Of a stretch of 64,000 bases of DNA, positions 29,077 to 38,477 are shown in pieces. Source of the stretch: Sinorhizobium terangae. Its GTDB lineage: Bacteria; Pseudomonadota; Alphaproteobacteria; Rhizobiales; Rhizobiaceae. The notes under the pieces are model-generated. The model was not told where the DNA came from. It made no database searches and saw nothing but the letters and a program-made list of their open reading frames with translations. The position numbers were made by a program, and so were the translations under genes. How positions within the stretch are numbered: the stretch's first letter is position 1; the number at the start of each line of letters is the position of its first letter. The stretch is from positions 124,001 through 188,000 of the forward strand of contig NZ_WITC01000085.1 of the NCBI RefSeq assembly GCF_009601505.1. Direction: 5' to 3'.

Positions 29077-29457
29077 ATGAGTCTGGACGCAACGCAAGAA
29101 AAGATCGATGTCCGCGAAGGCATCGTTCACTCGGCCATCCCGGCCGAGGAATTGGCGCGCCTTAGCGACGACATCATCGGGGCGCTCAAGACAGTCTATG
29201 ATCCGGAAATCCCGGCCGATATCTTCGAACTCGGTCTTATTTACAAGATCGACATCGAAGACGACCGGATGGTGAAGATCGAGATGACGCTGACCGCTCC
29301 TGGCTGCCCCGTTGCGGGTGAAATGCCGGGCTGGGTCGAGAACGCCGTCGGCGCCGTCGAGGGTGTTTCTGGCGTCGAGGTGACGATGACCTTCGATCCT
29401 CCGTGGACGCCGGATCGCATGTCGGAAGAAGCACAAGTCGCGCTCGGCTGGTACTGA
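29077..29457 (+). CDS. sufT: SUF system protein SufT (DUF59 / MIP18 family)
   Basis: This 126-residue DUF59 protein has the core YDPEIPADIFELGLIYKIDI and the reactive Cys segment TAPGCPVAGEMPGW, ending in FDPPWTPDRMSEEAQVALGWY, which is the usual SufT C terminus. SufT helps Fe-S maturation or carrier transfer. Placement between sufS and sufA supports the call. The start follows CAGGGAGACGGAC. Confidence 0.94.
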   Translation: MSLDATQEKIDVREGIVHSAIPAEELARLSDDIIGALKTVYDPEIPADIFELGLIYKIDIEDDRMVKIEMTLTAPGCPVAGEMPGWVENAVGAVEGVSGVEVTMTFDPPWTPDRMSEEAQVALGWY

Positions 29458-29546
29458 GCCATATTGATCCGTTAAGATACGGGCATTACATTAGATTCTG
29501 GAAAGCGCCGGGCCTTTACCCCGGTGACGTGAAGGAGATAAAGTCG

Positions 29547-29939
29547 ATGGGCTTTGCCGTAATGAGCCTGACCGATGCGGCCGCCGGCCGCGTGCGGGCG
29601 ATCGTCGAGCATGCGGGAGGCGATGCCAAGGGCATTCGCCTCAGCATCAAGAAGGGCGGTTGCGCCGGCATGGAATATGCCGTCGATCTCGTGACCGAAC
29701 CCAACGCCAAGGACGATCTCATCGAACATCTCGATGCAAAGGTCTGGGTCGCGCCCGAAGCCGTCCTTTACCTGCTTGGCACTCAGATGGATTTCGAAGT
29801 GACGCCGCTCCGCTCCGGCTTCACCTTTAACAATCCCAACCAGACGTCGGCCTGCGGCTGCGGCGAGTCCGTCGAACTCAAGCCGGCCGACCTTGCTGCA
29901 CTGGCCGCCAGCGGCGAGGCGGTCGTTCGCGCGAACTGA
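29547..29939 (+). CDS. sufA: A-type Fe-S carrier SufA/IscA
   Basis: This 130-residue A-type carrier delivers Fe-S clusters to target enzymes. The three conserved cysteines are present in GGCAGMEYAVD and TSACGCGESVEL. The start MGFAVMSLTDAAAGRV follows GAAGGAGATAAAGTCG, 89 bases after sufT. A strong bidirectional terminator follows at 29963, closing the suf transcript. Confidence 0.94.
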   Translation: MGFAVMSLTDAAAGRVRAIVEHAGGDAKGIRLSIKKGGCAGMEYAVDLVTEPNAKDDLIEHLDAKVWVAPEAVLYLLGTQMDFEVTPLRSGFTFNNPNQTSACGCGESVELKPADLAALAASGEAVVRAN

Positions 29940-29962
29940 CGTTTTGCAAATGCAATGAATTT

Positions 29963-29992
29963 AAAAAAGCCCGGTTTCAGACGGGCTTTTTC
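29963..29992. terminator. Bidirectional terminator between sufA and gcvP
   Basis: The stem AAAAAGCCCG / CGGGCTTTTT has an eight-base loop and runs of A before and T after, so it works in both directions for the convergent sufA and gcvP transcripts. Confidence 0.9.
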
Positions 29993-30056
29993 GTTTCATC
30001 GCATTGTCGTTTGATGTGTCGGCGGGCGTGCACGAGGCACGCCCCGCCGCCTCACA

Positions 30057-32921
30057 TCATTCCGCCGCTTCCGCGTAGCTTTCGATTGGCGGGCAGGTGC
30101 AGACAAGGTTACGGTCGCCGTACACATTGTCGACACGGTTGACCGGCGACCAATATTTGTCGACCCGGAAGGCGCCCGGCGGGAAGCAGGCCTGCTCGCG
30201 CGAATAGGGCCGGTCCCAGTCGCCAACGAGGTCTTCCACCGTATGCGGCGCGTTCTTCAGCGGATTGTTGACCTTGTCCATCCGGCCCTCCTCGATGGCC
30301 CGGGCCTCCTCGCGGATAGCCAGCATCGCATCGCAGAAGCGGTCGAGTTCGGCCTTGGTTTCCGACTCGGTCGGCTCGATCATCAGCGTGCCGGCAACCG
30401 GCCAACTCATGGTCGGCGCATGGAAGCCGCAGTCGATCAGACGCTTGGCGACATCGTCGACGGTTACGCCTGCGCTGTCGGCGAGCGGACGCGTGTCGAT
30501 GATGCATTCATGCGCGACACGGCCCTTAGCCGACTTATAGAGCACGTCGTAGGCACCCTTCAGCCGCGCGGCGATATAGTTGGCGTTGAGGATCGCCACC
30601 TTGGTTGCCTGGGTCAGGCCCTCGCCACCCATCATCAGGCAGTAGCTCCAGGAAATCGGCAGGATCGAAGCCGAACCGAAGGGAGCCGCGGACACCGCGC
30701 CCTCATGGCCATCCGTTTCCGGATGGCCCGGAAGGAAGGGAGCAAGATGCGCCTTCACGCCGATCGGCCCCATGCCCGGGCCGCCGCCACCATGCGGAAT
30801 GCAGAAAGTCTTGTGCAGGTTCAGGTGGCTGACGTCGGAGCCGATGTCGCCCGGCCGGGCAAGGCCGACCATGGCATTCATGTTGGCGCCATCCAGATAG
30901 ACCTGGCCGCCGTGCTTGTGGACGATTTCGCAGACTTCCCGCACGTTTTCCTCGAACACGCCATGCGTGGACGGGTACGTGATCATGCAGCAGGAGAGAT
31001 TGTCGGCATATTGCTCGGCTTTAGCACGGAAATCGTCCATGTCGATTTCGCCGATGTCGCTGACCTTGACGACCACCACCTTCATACCAGCCATCTGTGC
31101 AGAGGCCGGGTTGGTGCCGTGCGCCGAGGTCGGAATGAGGCAGACGTCGCGATGGCCGTTGCCGTTGGCGATGTGATAGGCGCGAATCGTCAATAGTCCG
31201 GCGTATTCACCTTGCGCACCCGAGTTAGGCTGCATCGAAATCGCGTCATATCCGGTGACCGCGCAAAGTTTTTGCGACAGGTCCTCGATCATGTGGCGAT
31301 AGCCGAGCGCCTGGTCCGCCGGAGCGAAAGGATGAATTTCGGAAAACTCCGGCCAGCTGATCGGCAACATTTCCGCCGTTGCGTTGAGCTTCATCGTGCA
31401 GGAGCCGAGCGGGATCATCGCCCGGTCGAGCGCGAGGTCGCGGTCCGCGAGACGGCGGATGTAGCGCGTCATCTCGCTTTCGGCGCGGTTCATGTGGAAG
31501 ATCGGGTGGGTCAGGTATTCGCTGGTGCGCAGCAGCGGCTGCGGCAGGCGATAGCCCGGCTCGAAATCTTCCACCTTGAAATCGCCGCCGAAGGCGCGCC
31601 AGACAGCTTCGAGCGTCACCGGCCGCGAACGCTCGTCAAGGCTGATGCCGATTTTCGTGTTGCCGATCTTGCGAAGGTTCACTTCCTCGGCCACCGCCGT
31701 CTTCAGGATAATGCCCTGCAGCTTGCCGACCTCGACCGTGATCGTATCGAAGAAGACATTCGGCTCAACCGTGTAGCCAAGCTTTTCCAGCCCCATGGCG
31801 AGACGCACCGTCTTCTGGTGAACGCTTTGCGCAATCGCCTTGATGCCCTGCGGGCCGTGGAAAACGGCATACATCGACGCCATCACAGCAAGCAGCACCT
31901 GCGCCGTGCAGATGTTGGACGTCGCCTTTTCGCGGCGAATGTGCTGTTCGCGCGTCTGCAGCGACAGACGGTAGGCGCGATTGCCGCGCGAATCGACCGA
32001 AACGCCGACAAGCCGGCCCGGCATCGAGCGCTTGTAGGCATCCTTCACCGCCATATAGGCCGCGTGCGGACCGCCATAGCCGACTGGGACGCCGAAGCGC
32101 TGCGTCGAGCCGATGGCGATATCGGCGCCCATCTCACCTGGCGACTTCAGCAGCGCCAGCGCCAGCGGGTCGGCCGCGACGGCGGCGATCGCACCCTGCT
32201 CATGCAGCGTGGCGATCAGCGTCGTGAAATCGCGAACATGGCCATAGGTGCCCGGATACTGGAAGATCGCGCCGAAGACATTGGCGGCATCGAGATCCGC
32301 GAAGGGATCGCCGACGACGACCTGCCACCCGAGCGGCGCGGCACGGGTTTTCAGGAGCGCGATCGTCTGGGGGTGGCAATTCTCGTCGACGAAGAAGGTC
32401 TTCGCCTTGGATTTCGCAACCCGCTCTGCCATGGCCATGGCTTCCGCAGCCGCCGTTGCCTCGTCGAGCAGCGAAGCATTGGCGACATCGAGGCCGGTCA
32501 GGTCGCAGACCATGGTCTGGTAATTGAGCAGCGCCTCGAGCCGGCCTTGGCTGATTTCGGGCTGATAGGGCGTATATGCCGTGTACCAGGCGGGATTTTC
32601 CAGAATGTTGCGCTGGATGACCGGCGGCGTGATCGTGCCGTAGTACCCCTGGCCGATCAGCGAGACAAGTTTCTGGTTGCGGTTCGCCGTTTCGCGCAGC
32701 TTGTCGAGCGCCTCGCGCTCGGTCATCGCCGTGCCCCAGACGAGCGGTGTCTTCTGGCGGATCGCGGGCGGAACCGTATCGTCGATGAGGGCGTCAAGGC
32801 TCGGATAGCCGACGACCTTCAGCATCTCCTCCATTTCCGCGGGCGACGGGCCGATGTGGCGCCGATTGGCGAAGTCGTATGGCTTGTAATCCGTAAAAGT
32901 GAAGTCCTTGGGCATGCTCAT
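30057..32921 (-). CDS. gcvP: Glycine dehydrogenase (decarboxylating), P protein
   Basis: This 954-residue PLP enzyme decarboxylates glycine and loads the aminomethyl group on lipoyl-GcvH. It is the full-length fused form (alpha and beta halves joined), with RHIGPS near the N terminus, [20 protein letters not shown], a duplicated aminotransferase fold and the PLP lysine in [19 protein letters not shown]. The ATG overlaps the gcvH stop by one base (TGATG). It is the last gene of the gcvT-gcvH-gcvP operon and is controlled by the upstream glycine riboswitch. Confidence 0.98.
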   Translation of the reverse strand: MSMPKDFTFTDYKPYDFANRRHIGPSPAEMEEMLKVVGYPSLDALIDDTVPPAIRQKTPLVWGTAMTEREALDKLRETANRNQKLVSLIGQGYYGTITPPVIQRNILENPAWYTAYTPYQPEISQGRLEALLNYQTMVCDLTGLDVANASLLDEATAAAEAMAMAERVAKSKAKTFFVDENCHPQTIALLKTRAAPLGWQVVVGDPFADLDAANVFGAIFQYPGTYGHVRDFTTLIATLHEQGAIAAVAADPLALALLKSPGEMGADIAIGSTQRFGVPVGYGGPHAAYMAVKDAYKRSMPGRLVGVSVDSRGNRAYRLSLQTREQHIRREKATSNICTAQVLLAVMASMYAVFHGPQGIKAIAQSVHQKTVRLAMGLEKLGYTVEPNVFFDTITVEVGKLQGIILKTAVAEEVNLRKIGNTKIGISLDERSRPVTLEAVWRAFGGDFKVEDFEPGYRLPQPLLRTSEYLTHPIFHMNRAESEMTRYIRRLADRDLALDRAMIPLGSCTMKLNATAEMLPISWPEFSEIHPFAPADQALGYRHMIEDLSQKLCAVTGYDAISMQPNSGAQGEYAGLLTIRAYHIANGNGHRDVCLIPTSAHGTNPASAQMAGMKVVVVKVSDIGEIDMDDFRAKAEQYADNLSCCMITYPSTHGVFEENVREVCEIVHKHGGQVYLDGANMNAMVGLARPGDIGSDVSHLNLHKTFCIPHGGGGPGMGPIGVKAHLAPFLPGHPETDGHEGAVSAAPFGSASILPISWSYCLMMGGEGLTQATKVAILNANYIAARLKGAYDVLYKSAKGRVAHECIIDTRPLADSAGVTVDDVAKRLIDCGFHAPTMSWPVAGTLMIEPTESETKAELDRFCDAMLAIREEARAIEEGRMDKVNNPLKNAPHTVEDLVGDWDRPYSREQACFPPGAFRVDKYWSPVNRVDNVYGDRNLVCTCPPIESYAEAAE

Positions 32922-33283
32922 CAGGCGACGAGCTCCTTATAGGCCGCTTCGTCGAGAAGGGCATTGGCGGCGCTCGGATCGGCGAGCTTCAGCTTAAAGA
33001 ACCACGCGGCTCCCTGCGGATCGCTGTTGACGAGCGACGGATCGTCGACGATCGCCTGGTTGACCTCGACGATCTCCCCGTCGAGCGGACAATAGACGTC
33101 GGAGGCTGCCTTCACGGATTCGACGGTAGCGGCCGAATCGCCCCTGGCGAAGGAGGCACCGGCTTCCGGCAGTTCCACGAAGACGAGATCGCCGAGCTGT
33201 CCGGCTGCGTGCTCGGTGATGCCGACGGTCGCGACGTCACCTTCGATCTTCAGCCACTCGTGTTCCTCGGTGAATTTCAGCAT
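32921..33283 (-). CDS. gcvH: Glycine cleavage system H protein
   Basis: This 120-residue lipoyl carrier shuttles the aminomethyl group between the P and T proteins. The lipoylated lysine is Lys58 in [13 protein letters not shown]. The start [12 protein letters not shown] follows GGAGAGAGCGCCC. It sits 16 bases after gcvT and overlaps gcvP by one base. Confidence 0.97.
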   Translation of the reverse strand: MLKFTEEHEWLKIEGDVATVGITEHAAGQLGDLVFVELPEAGASFARGDSAATVESVKAASDVYCPLDGEIVEVNQAIVDDPSLVNSDPQGAAWFFKLKLADPSAANALLDEAAYKELVA

Positions 33284-33299
33284 GGGCGCTCTCTCCTGA

Positions 33300-34439
33300 T
33301 CAGCGTTTGTAGGTTTGTTTCACAAAGGGCAGGGCGGTGACGGTGAGCGGCAGATATTTGCCCCGCACCTCTGCGTAAAGCTTCGTGCCGTTACCGGCTT
33401 GGGCGGCGTCGACATAGCCCACGGCAACCGGCCCATCGACGCTCGGGCCGAAGCCGCCGGAGGTAACGGCGCCCACGGCTATCTTGCCTTCGGCGTCCGC
33501 AAAAACGTTCGCACCGCCACGAACCGGCGCGCGGCCTTCCGGTTTTAAACCGACACGGCGGCGCTTGGCGCCATTGGCGAATTCGGCGAGGATGCGCTCG
33601 GCACCCGGGAAGCCGCCGGCGCGAACGCCGCCCGAACGGCGGCTCTTCTGGATCGCCCATTCGAGCGCGGCCTCGACCGGGGTCGTGCCGGTGTCGATGT
33701 CGTTGCCATAAAGACAAAGACCCGCCTCAAGGCGAAGCGAATCGCGCGCGCCGAGACCGATCGGCATGACGTCCGGATGTTCGAGCAGGCGCTGGGTAAC
33801 ATCGACCGCCGACGTGACTGGAATGGAAATCTCAAAACCATCTTCGCCGGTATAGCCGGAGCGGGAAATGATGCAGGCCACGTCGTGGAGGTCGGCTTCG
33901 GCCACATCCATGAAACGCATGGAGGCTACGTCTGCCCAGAGTTCGCAGAGCACTGCTTCTGCGCGCGGCCCCTGCAGCGCAACCAGCGCACGGTCGTCGA
34001 GCATCGTGACCTCGCAAGTATCGCCGAGGCCCTTCTTCAGGTGCTCGAAATCCGCGTCCTTGCAGGCGGCATTGACAACAAGGAAGAGATGATCGCCGAG
34101 ATTGGTGATCATCAGGTCATCGAGGATACCGCCTTCATCATTGGTAAAAAGGCCGTAGCGCTGGCGGCCCTCCGCTAGGCCGAGAACGTCTACCGGCACC
34201 AGCTTTTCGAGCGCCAGAGCCGCGTCCTCGATACGACCAGACCTCGGCCGAACGATGATCTGGCCCATGTGCGACACGTCGAAGAGGCCCGCCGCGGCCC
34301 GGGTGTGCAGGTGTTCCTTGAGCACGCCTTCCGGGTATTGCACCGGCATGTCGTAGCCGGCAAAGGGCACCATGCGCGCACCGAGCGAAAGGTGCAACGC
34401 GTTAAGCGGCGTGTGCTTCAAATGGGAAATATCTTCCAA
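33300..34439 (-). CDS. gcvT: Glycine cleavage system aminomethyltransferase, T protein
   Basis: This protein of about 379 residues transfers the methylene group to tetrahydrofolate and releases ammonia. It has [30 protein letters not shown], the folate-site region [37 protein letters not shown] and [20 protein letters not shown]-type endings. No ATG lies near the homology start. A TTG (giving [13 protein letters not shown]) sits six bases after GGAGG and is the best start. A frame open to 34724 runs through the riboswitch and should not be used. Confidence 0.94.
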   Translation of the reverse strand: MEDISHLKHTPLNALHLSLGARMVPFAGYDMPVQYPEGVLKEHLHTRAAAGLFDVSHMGQIIVRPRSGRIEDAALALEKLVPVDVLGLAEGRQRYGLFTNDEGGILDDLMITNLGDHLFLVVNAACKDADFEHLKKGLGDTCEVTMLDDRALVALQGPRAEAVLCELWADVASMRFMDVAEADLHDVACIISRSGYTGEDGFEISIPVTSAVDVTQRLLEHPDVMPIGLGARDSLRLEAGLCLYGNDIDTGTTPVEAALEWAIQKSRRSGGVRAGGFPGAERILAEFANGAKRRRVGLKPEGRAPVRGGANVFADAEGKIAVGAVTSGGFGPSVDGPVAVGYVDAAQAGNGTKLYAEVRGKYLPLTVTALPFVKQTYKR

Positions 34440-34508
34440 ATCCGGCCTCCAGGTCTGGCGCATCCTGCGCCGGCTCACACTACCGGCGTCAAACGCCGAG
34501 AAATTTGA

Positions 34509-34660
34509 GCCCCCTCTGTCCCTTTGCCTGAGATTGTTATCCCTTCGGCGAGCGCGAACGCTTCTCTCCAGAGTCCTACCGGTATCTTGCTGGTCCTTTG
34601 GCCTGAGAGTTTCCGGGGCGGTTGCTCCTTCGGCACCGGATTGAACCGGTTTCTCCCAAC
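34509..34660 (-). promoter_or_regulatory. Tandem glycine riboswitch upstream of gcvT
   Basis: On the minus strand two glycine aptamers follow one another. The first runs from GGGAGAAACCGG through GGTGCCGAAGGAGCAACC to AACTCTCAGGCCAAAGGACC. The second runs from CTCTGGAGAGAAGCG through GCCGAAGGGATAACAATC to CTCAGGCAAAGGGACAGAGG. These are the conserved cores of the RF00504 family. About 70 bases with small GC hairpins (for example GGCGTTTGACGCC) separate the second aptamer from the gcvT start and probably form the expression platform. Cooperative glycine binding should turn on gcvTHP. Confidence 0.95.
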
Positions 34661-34830
34661 GAGATCGTCTCCAGATAACGGCGAAGCCCAGAACTTGGCA
34701 AGAGCCTATGTCGCGACCGAACATATTTTTGTCGCGGAGGCTTCATCACCACTGCTCGCTACGTGCGGCAATTCGGCCTTTGCAATTCTAGTCGGCTAGG
34801 GATAACGAATTGGCTGACCAAGAGGGAACC

Positions 34831-35241
34831 ATGGCAAGGCGCGTGGACAAATGGCGGGTTGCGGTGCGGATGCTCGCCGCCTTTGCGCTCGTTTTCCTGT
34901 CTTTCGCCCACAAGCCGGCTGTCTCGAAGACACTGGGCCCAGCGGCGGCTGCCGACTACCTGCTGCCCGACGGTACGTTCGCGGATATCTGCTTCGGCAC
35001 GGACGGTGTCAATCATGATGCCGGGCAGCAGGGCAAAGCGCCGAACATCGCCCCCGTGTGTGAAGCCTGTCGCCTGGCCGGATCGGTGCTGCTGCCGGCG
35101 CCACCCCAGGAAAGCACTCCCGCAGAAAACGGCAACTGGCTTGCCAAGGCAGCGGTCATCAAGACCGAAGCGGCTCTTACCCCATTGCGGCTGCTACCGC
35201 CGTCACGTGGTCCGCCAACATCTGTCGTAACCTTTTCCTGA
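34831..35241 (+). CDS. Exported DUF2946-like protein, probable copper-related
   Basis: This 136-residue protein has an N-terminal signal-like segment (VAVRMLAAFALVFLSFAHKP) and a mature part with DICFGTDGV then PVCEACRLAGSVLLPAP. A Cys loop followed by CxxC resembles the DUF2946 family often found with copper genes. It is 80 bases upstream of a PCu(A)C copper chaperone, so copper binding or delivery is inferred. The ATG used follows AGAGGGAACC. An upstream TTG at 34810 would add seven residues. Confidence 0.6.
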   Translation: MARRVDKWRVAVRMLAAFALVFLSFAHKPAVSKTLGPAAAADYLLPDGTFADICFGTDGVNHDAGQQGKAPNIAPVCEACRLAGSVLLPAPPQESTPAENGNWLAKAAVIKTEAALTPLRLLPPSRGPPTSVVTFS

Positions 35242-35321
35242 CGCATATCATTTTTCATTCTGCCGCAAATGCGGTGCTCACCACAGAGGGCCAGAGGCCC
35301 GCGTGGTTCGGAGATTACGAC

Positions 35322-35900
35322 ATGACGAAGACAAAACTCACCCTGCTTGCCGCCAGCCTGACACTTGTCGCCGCAAGCATGGCGCAGATGGCAGCCGCGG
35401 GCCAGAGCACCCATGCTCTCAAGAGCCCGGCACCGACCGTGACGCTCGCAAGCAGCACACAGGGACACGATGAGCATGACAGCCACCAGACGGCCGGCGC
35501 TCCGGTCGAAGTCGGCGACCTCGAAATTTCCGGCGGTGCCGTCAAGTCGATGCTGCCCGGCGCGAAGGTCGGCGGTGGCGGCCTTGTCGTCAAAAACACC
35601 GGCAGCGCCGACGATCGACTTCTGGCCGTCGAAAGCCCGGCAGCAGGACGCGTCGAGATGCATGAAATGAAGATGGAAAACGACGTCATGAAAATGCGCA
35701 GGCTCGAGGACGGCGTCGCGATCCCGGCAGGCGCGACGGTCGAGCTCAAGAGCGGCGGCCTGCATTTGATGTTCATGGAGGTGAAGAAGCCCTTTGCGGA
35801 GGGCGACACCGTGCCCGTGACGCTCACCTTCGAAAAGACCGGCAAGGTCGATTATGTGCTGCCAGTCGGCGCAGCTGTTGGTGGCCACGAGCACAACTAG
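35322..35900 (+). CDS. Periplasmic copper chaperone PCu(A)C
   Basis: This 192-residue exported protein of the DUF461/PCu(A)C family delivers Cu(I) to cytochrome oxidase. The signal peptide is MTKTKLTLLAASLTLVAASM onward. The domain begins VEVGDLEISGGAVKSMLPGA, and the copper motif is visible as MHEMKMENDVMKMR then GGLHLMFMEVKKP. Two extra His-rich stretches occur, GHDEHDSH after the signal peptide and GGHEHN at the end, which could add metal binding. It follows the DUF2946-like gene, forming a likely copper-handling pair. Confidence 0.9.
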   Translation: MTKTKLTLLAASLTLVAASMAQMAAAGQSTHALKSPAPTVTLASSTQGHDEHDSHQTAGAPVEVGDLEISGGAVKSMLPGAKVGGGGLVVKNTGSADDRLLAVESPAAGRVEMHEMKMENDVMKMRRLEDGVAIPAGATVELKSGGLHLMFMEVKKPFAEGDTVPVTLTFEKTGKVDYVLPVGAAVGGHEHN

Positions 35901-36011
35901 CGCGAGATGCACTCACGTGCGTTCGCGCAGCAGCTCTATCTGCTTGTTTTTGCGGCATTTGTGCGACGTCAGCTGATTCCACCTGACTGCAAAATGCTCA
36001 AAGATCGTCCG

Positions 36012-36317
36012 TCACGATCCCTGGATGAACTGATCAAGGATCGTGGCGATCTCGTCATCGCCTTCCTTCTCATCGCCGGCGGTTTCCTCCTGCCGGCTTT
36101 CCTGCTTCTCGCCGCGTTCATCGTCCTGCATGTATTCGAGATAGCGGCGCAGCGCTTCGGCCTGCGTCTCTTGCGGCGGGCGGCCATCGGCGCTGATCAG
36201 CATCAGCCCTAGCGGCAGGGCGCCCTTGACCTTCGCAATCGGCGCTGGCGCGGGCTGTTCCTGCCTGCGCACCGAAAGCAGCGGGATCGCCTCGTCGGTC
36301 GGGCCATCGCCACGCAC
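36012..36317 (-). CDS. Hypothetical protein with unclear start (possible frameshift upstream)
   Basis: From a GTG at 36317 the frame gives 101 residues ending in an acidic, Glu/Asp-rich tail (EYMQDDERGEKQESRQEE, then DDEIATILDQFIQGS). The same frame stays open to 36428 with protein-like sequence (DEAEYLDPVVSISATTAAYA) but contains no ATG, GTG or TTG there. A purine-rich site (GAAGAAGGA) precedes TTG-TTG at 36435/36432 in the neighbouring frame. This suggests a start there and a one-base shift near 36410-36430, either a real mutation or a sequence error. No family is recognised. It is probably cytoplasmic. Confidence 0.45.
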   Translation of the reverse strand: MRGDGPTDEAIPLLSVRRQEQPAPAPIAKVKGALPLGLMLISADGRPPQETQAEALRRYLEYMQDDERGEKQESRQEETAGDEKEGDDEIATILDQFIQGS

Positions 36318-36627
36318 GCGGGCGGACGGCTTGACGGCTTCCGCCGCGTATGCCGCCGTCGTCGCGGAGATGGAGACAACTGGGTCAAGATATTCCGCCT
36401 CATCGGCGCCCGTGCGCCTTTTCGAACCTCAACAATCCTTCTTCTGTGCCAGATTTCGCTTGCGAGGCGGTGAAATCGGGCCAGCGGATTTTATGCAAAT
36501 CTTAACGTTTGCAGCGAGTTGAACGGCGCATCGCAAAAAATTCCGCTGCGCTGTCGGCAGGTTATCCGCCAGGTCGTCCTTGAGGCATGACCCGTCGCCT
36601 TGGCGACCCCCAATCGGAGGATGAGAC

Positions 36628-37569
36628 ATGCCGAAGACAACCCTGATCACTCTGATCGTCGCGGCGATAGGCGCATTTTGCACGCCCGCGATGAGCGCTG
36701 CCGAGGAGGTGATAATGGAGCAGGCGGCAACGCCGGCGCCGACGAAGAGCGGACACGTCACCATCAACGGCATCAACTACTATTACCAGGTCTATGGCGA
36801 GGGCGAACCGGTGCTGCTTCTTCACGGTGGTCTCGGGATCATCGAAATGTTCGGACCGAATCTCGCGAAACTTGCCGAGACCCGCCAAGTGATCGGCGTC
36901 GATCTCCAGGGCCACGGCCGCACGCCCCTCGGAGATCGCCCGATCGATCTCGTGGCGATGGGCGCGGACATGAGCGCCCTCGTCAAGGAGTTAGGCTACG
37001 AACAGGTCGATGTGCTCGGCTATTCGATGGGCGGCGGCGTCGCTCTGCAGATGGCAGCGCAGGCGCCCGAGAGCGTGCGGCGGCTGGTGCTCGTTTCGAC
37101 ACCTTACGCCAAGGATGGCTTCTATCCGGAAATGATCGCAGCGCAGGCCCAGGTCGGCGCCGGCGCGGCTGAGATGATGAAGGAAACGCCGATGTACAAG
37201 TCTTACGCCGCGGTTGCGCCGGACGTATCGGAATTCCCGAAACTGCTCGACGCGATGGGGGATCTGATGCGGCGCGACTACGACGGATCCGCAGCCGTGG
37301 CCAAGCTCACCATGCCGGTTATGCTCATTTATGGCGACAGCGATATGTTCCGGCTGGAGCACGTGGTCGCTTTCTATCACAAGCTTGGCGGTGGCCTGAA
37401 GGATGCCGGCTGGATGCGCGAGAACATGTCGAAGAACCGGCTGGCGATCCTGCCCGATCTCACCCATTACGACATCTTCGTCTCGCCGAAGCTCTTCGAA
37501 ACGGCCTTGCCATTCCTCAATGGCGAGAGCGGCGCAAAGAGCTGGGCGGAGCAGGTCGAGGGGAAATAG
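36628..37569 (+). CDS. Secreted alpha/beta hydrolase
   Basis: This 313-residue hydrolase has an N-terminal signal peptide (ITLIVAAIGAFCTPAMSAAE). The catalytic layout is LLLHGGLG (oxyanion hole), GVDLQGHGRTPLG, nucleophile elbow LGYSMGGGVAL, aspartate region LIYGDSDMF and histidine in LPDLTHYDIF. This is the broad esterase/epoxide hydrolase-like group; the substrate is unknown. The start follows CGGAGGATGAGAC. It stands alone between the hypothetical gene and the micro-lipoproteins. Confidence 0.9.
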   Translation: MPKTTLITLIVAAIGAFCTPAMSAAEEVIMEQAATPAPTKSGHVTINGINYYYQVYGEGEPVLLLHGGLGIIEMFGPNLAKLAETRQVIGVDLQGHGRTPLGDRPIDLVAMGADMSALVKELGYEQVDVLGYSMGGGVALQMAAQAPESVRRLVLVSTPYAKDGFYPEMIAAQAQVGAGAAEMMKETPMYKSYAAVAPDVSEFPKLLDAMGDLMRRDYDGSAAVAKLTMPVMLIYGDSDMFRLEHVVAFYHKLGGGLKDAGWMRENMSKNRLAILPDLTHYDIFVSPKLFETALPFLNGESGAKSWAEQVEGK

Positions 37570-37746
37570 GCATTACAGTCGGGCGGCCCGCCGCGACGGT
37601 CCGCCTCATGCGCCCGTAAATATTTCTATACCTTCGGTTGAGCAACAGAGTACAATCACAGCCGCGATGAAGAAAAGGCCGCCAGATCCTGCGCAAACGC
37701 CAGAGCATCGGGGGACGCCACTTCAGCCAGGAAAGGACGAAGGTCT

Positions 37747-37884
37747 ATGCGCGTGATCGTGTTGTTGGTAGCGCTTTCTGCACTATGCGCGTGCTCACAA
37801 ACCTCAAGGTCGACCATGGTCGACCGGTACGAACGTGGGGAGGGGGACTACTATCCGGGCATCGTGCCGCCAACCCCATTCTAG
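37747..37884 (+). CDS. Micro-lipoprotein A (45 aa), tandem paralogue
   Basis: This short gene encodes 45 residues: a signal segment MRVIVLLVALSALCAC with a lipobox ending at Cys16, then SQTSRSTMVDRYERGEG and the tail DYYPGIVPPTPF. The ATG follows GGAAAGGACGAAGG. A paralogue with the same layout lies 235 bases downstream at 38119. Both share ACSQT after the lipobox and GEG(D/E)YY(P/Q)GIVPP at the end. At DNA level they share GCGTGCTCACAAACC. It is predicted to be a lipid-anchored envelope peptide. Function is unknown. Confidence 0.7.
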   Translation: MRVIVLLVALSALCACSQTSRSTMVDRYERGEGDYYPGIVPPTPF

Positions 37885-38118
37885 GACGCTGCCTATATTC
37901 ACGTCAGGTAATGAACAGGAGCCGCACCGGTCGGGTTCCTGCCGCGCCTGCAGGACGGTTCGCTTGCCGCAGCGGTGACACCTTGCCGGCCAATTCCCAT
38001 CTCGCCGATAGCCGTGCACACACGAAAGATTGGGTTGCGATCATCGGTGGGGAATTGATCCCGCGCCATTGCCGGAATATCAATGATCGTCAATCCGTTA
38101 GCAAAAAGTACGAGGCCT

Positions 38119-38229
38119 ATGCGCAAGATCCTATTGTTGCTCGCAGTCGCCGCTCTCGCTGCGTGCTCACAAACCGTTCACGTTGGAGGCGAAGGGGAAT
38201 ACTACCAGGGCATCGTTCCGCCGCGGTGA
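38119..38229 (+). CDS. Micro-lipoprotein B (36 aa), tandem paralogue
   Basis: This 36-residue gene begins MRKILLLLAVAALAAC, a classic lipoprotein signal with lipobox LAAC (Cys16), followed by SQTVHVGGEGEYYQGIVPPR. The ATG follows CGAGGCCT. It is a shorter version of the gene at 37747 that lacks the nine-residue middle part. Conservation of signal peptide, lipobox position and the YY.GIVPP tail between copies argues that both are translated. A RIME-like repeat begins 21 bases after the stop. Confidence 0.7.
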   Translation: MRKILLLLAVAALAACSQTVHVGGEGEYYQGIVPPR

Positions 38230-38249
38230 TTATCGGAAATCGCACTGAG

Positions 38250-38356
38250 GCTACTGCATGTTTTCTTAAATCGTACCCCGATCTAAGGAAAAAACATGCA
38301 GCAATTCAAAATGCTACAGCGTCCTTGCGGGTCCGATTAGGCGCTCGGCGCTGTAG
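38250..38356. repeat. RIME-like intergenic palindromic repeat, copy 2
   Basis: This element of about 107 bases is related to 13911-14012, with the same order: CTACTGCATGTTTTCTTAAA, a central palindrome ending AAACATGCAGCAATTCAAA, then GCTACAGCGTCCTT and GCGCTCGGCGCTGTAG. The stems have diverged more than in copy 1, but the outer sequences are kept. Confidence 0.75.
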
Positions 38357-38420
38357 GTCGAGATGGCGCGACCTTGGCAAGGCGGGAGGCGTCCGAGGCC
38401 TGCCCCGGCACGAGGTTGTC

Positions 38421-38461
38421 ACCCATGTCTTAGGTACGTTCTGTTACCTATGTCTTCGGTA
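38421..38461. repeat. Short direct repeat beside tRNA-Ala
   Basis: Two 16-base units, ACCCATGTCTTAGGTA (38421) and ACCTATGTCTTCGGTA (38446), match at 14 of 16 positions with a 25-base period. They end 16 bases before the 3' end of the tRNA gene. They may be a remnant of a mobile element end, but no transposase is present. Confidence 0.4.
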
Positions 38462-38477
38462 TGGACAAGACAAGGCT

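Noticed and set aside
31212-32942. 576-codon plus-strand frame opposite gcvP
   Set aside because: Fully antisense to a strongly conserved gene; caused by GC-rich codon bias.
37667-37756. 29-codon frame MKKRPPDPAQTPEHR... before the first micro-lipoprotein
   Set aside because: No ribosome site, overlaps the micro-lipoprotein start, and its composition is not protein-like.
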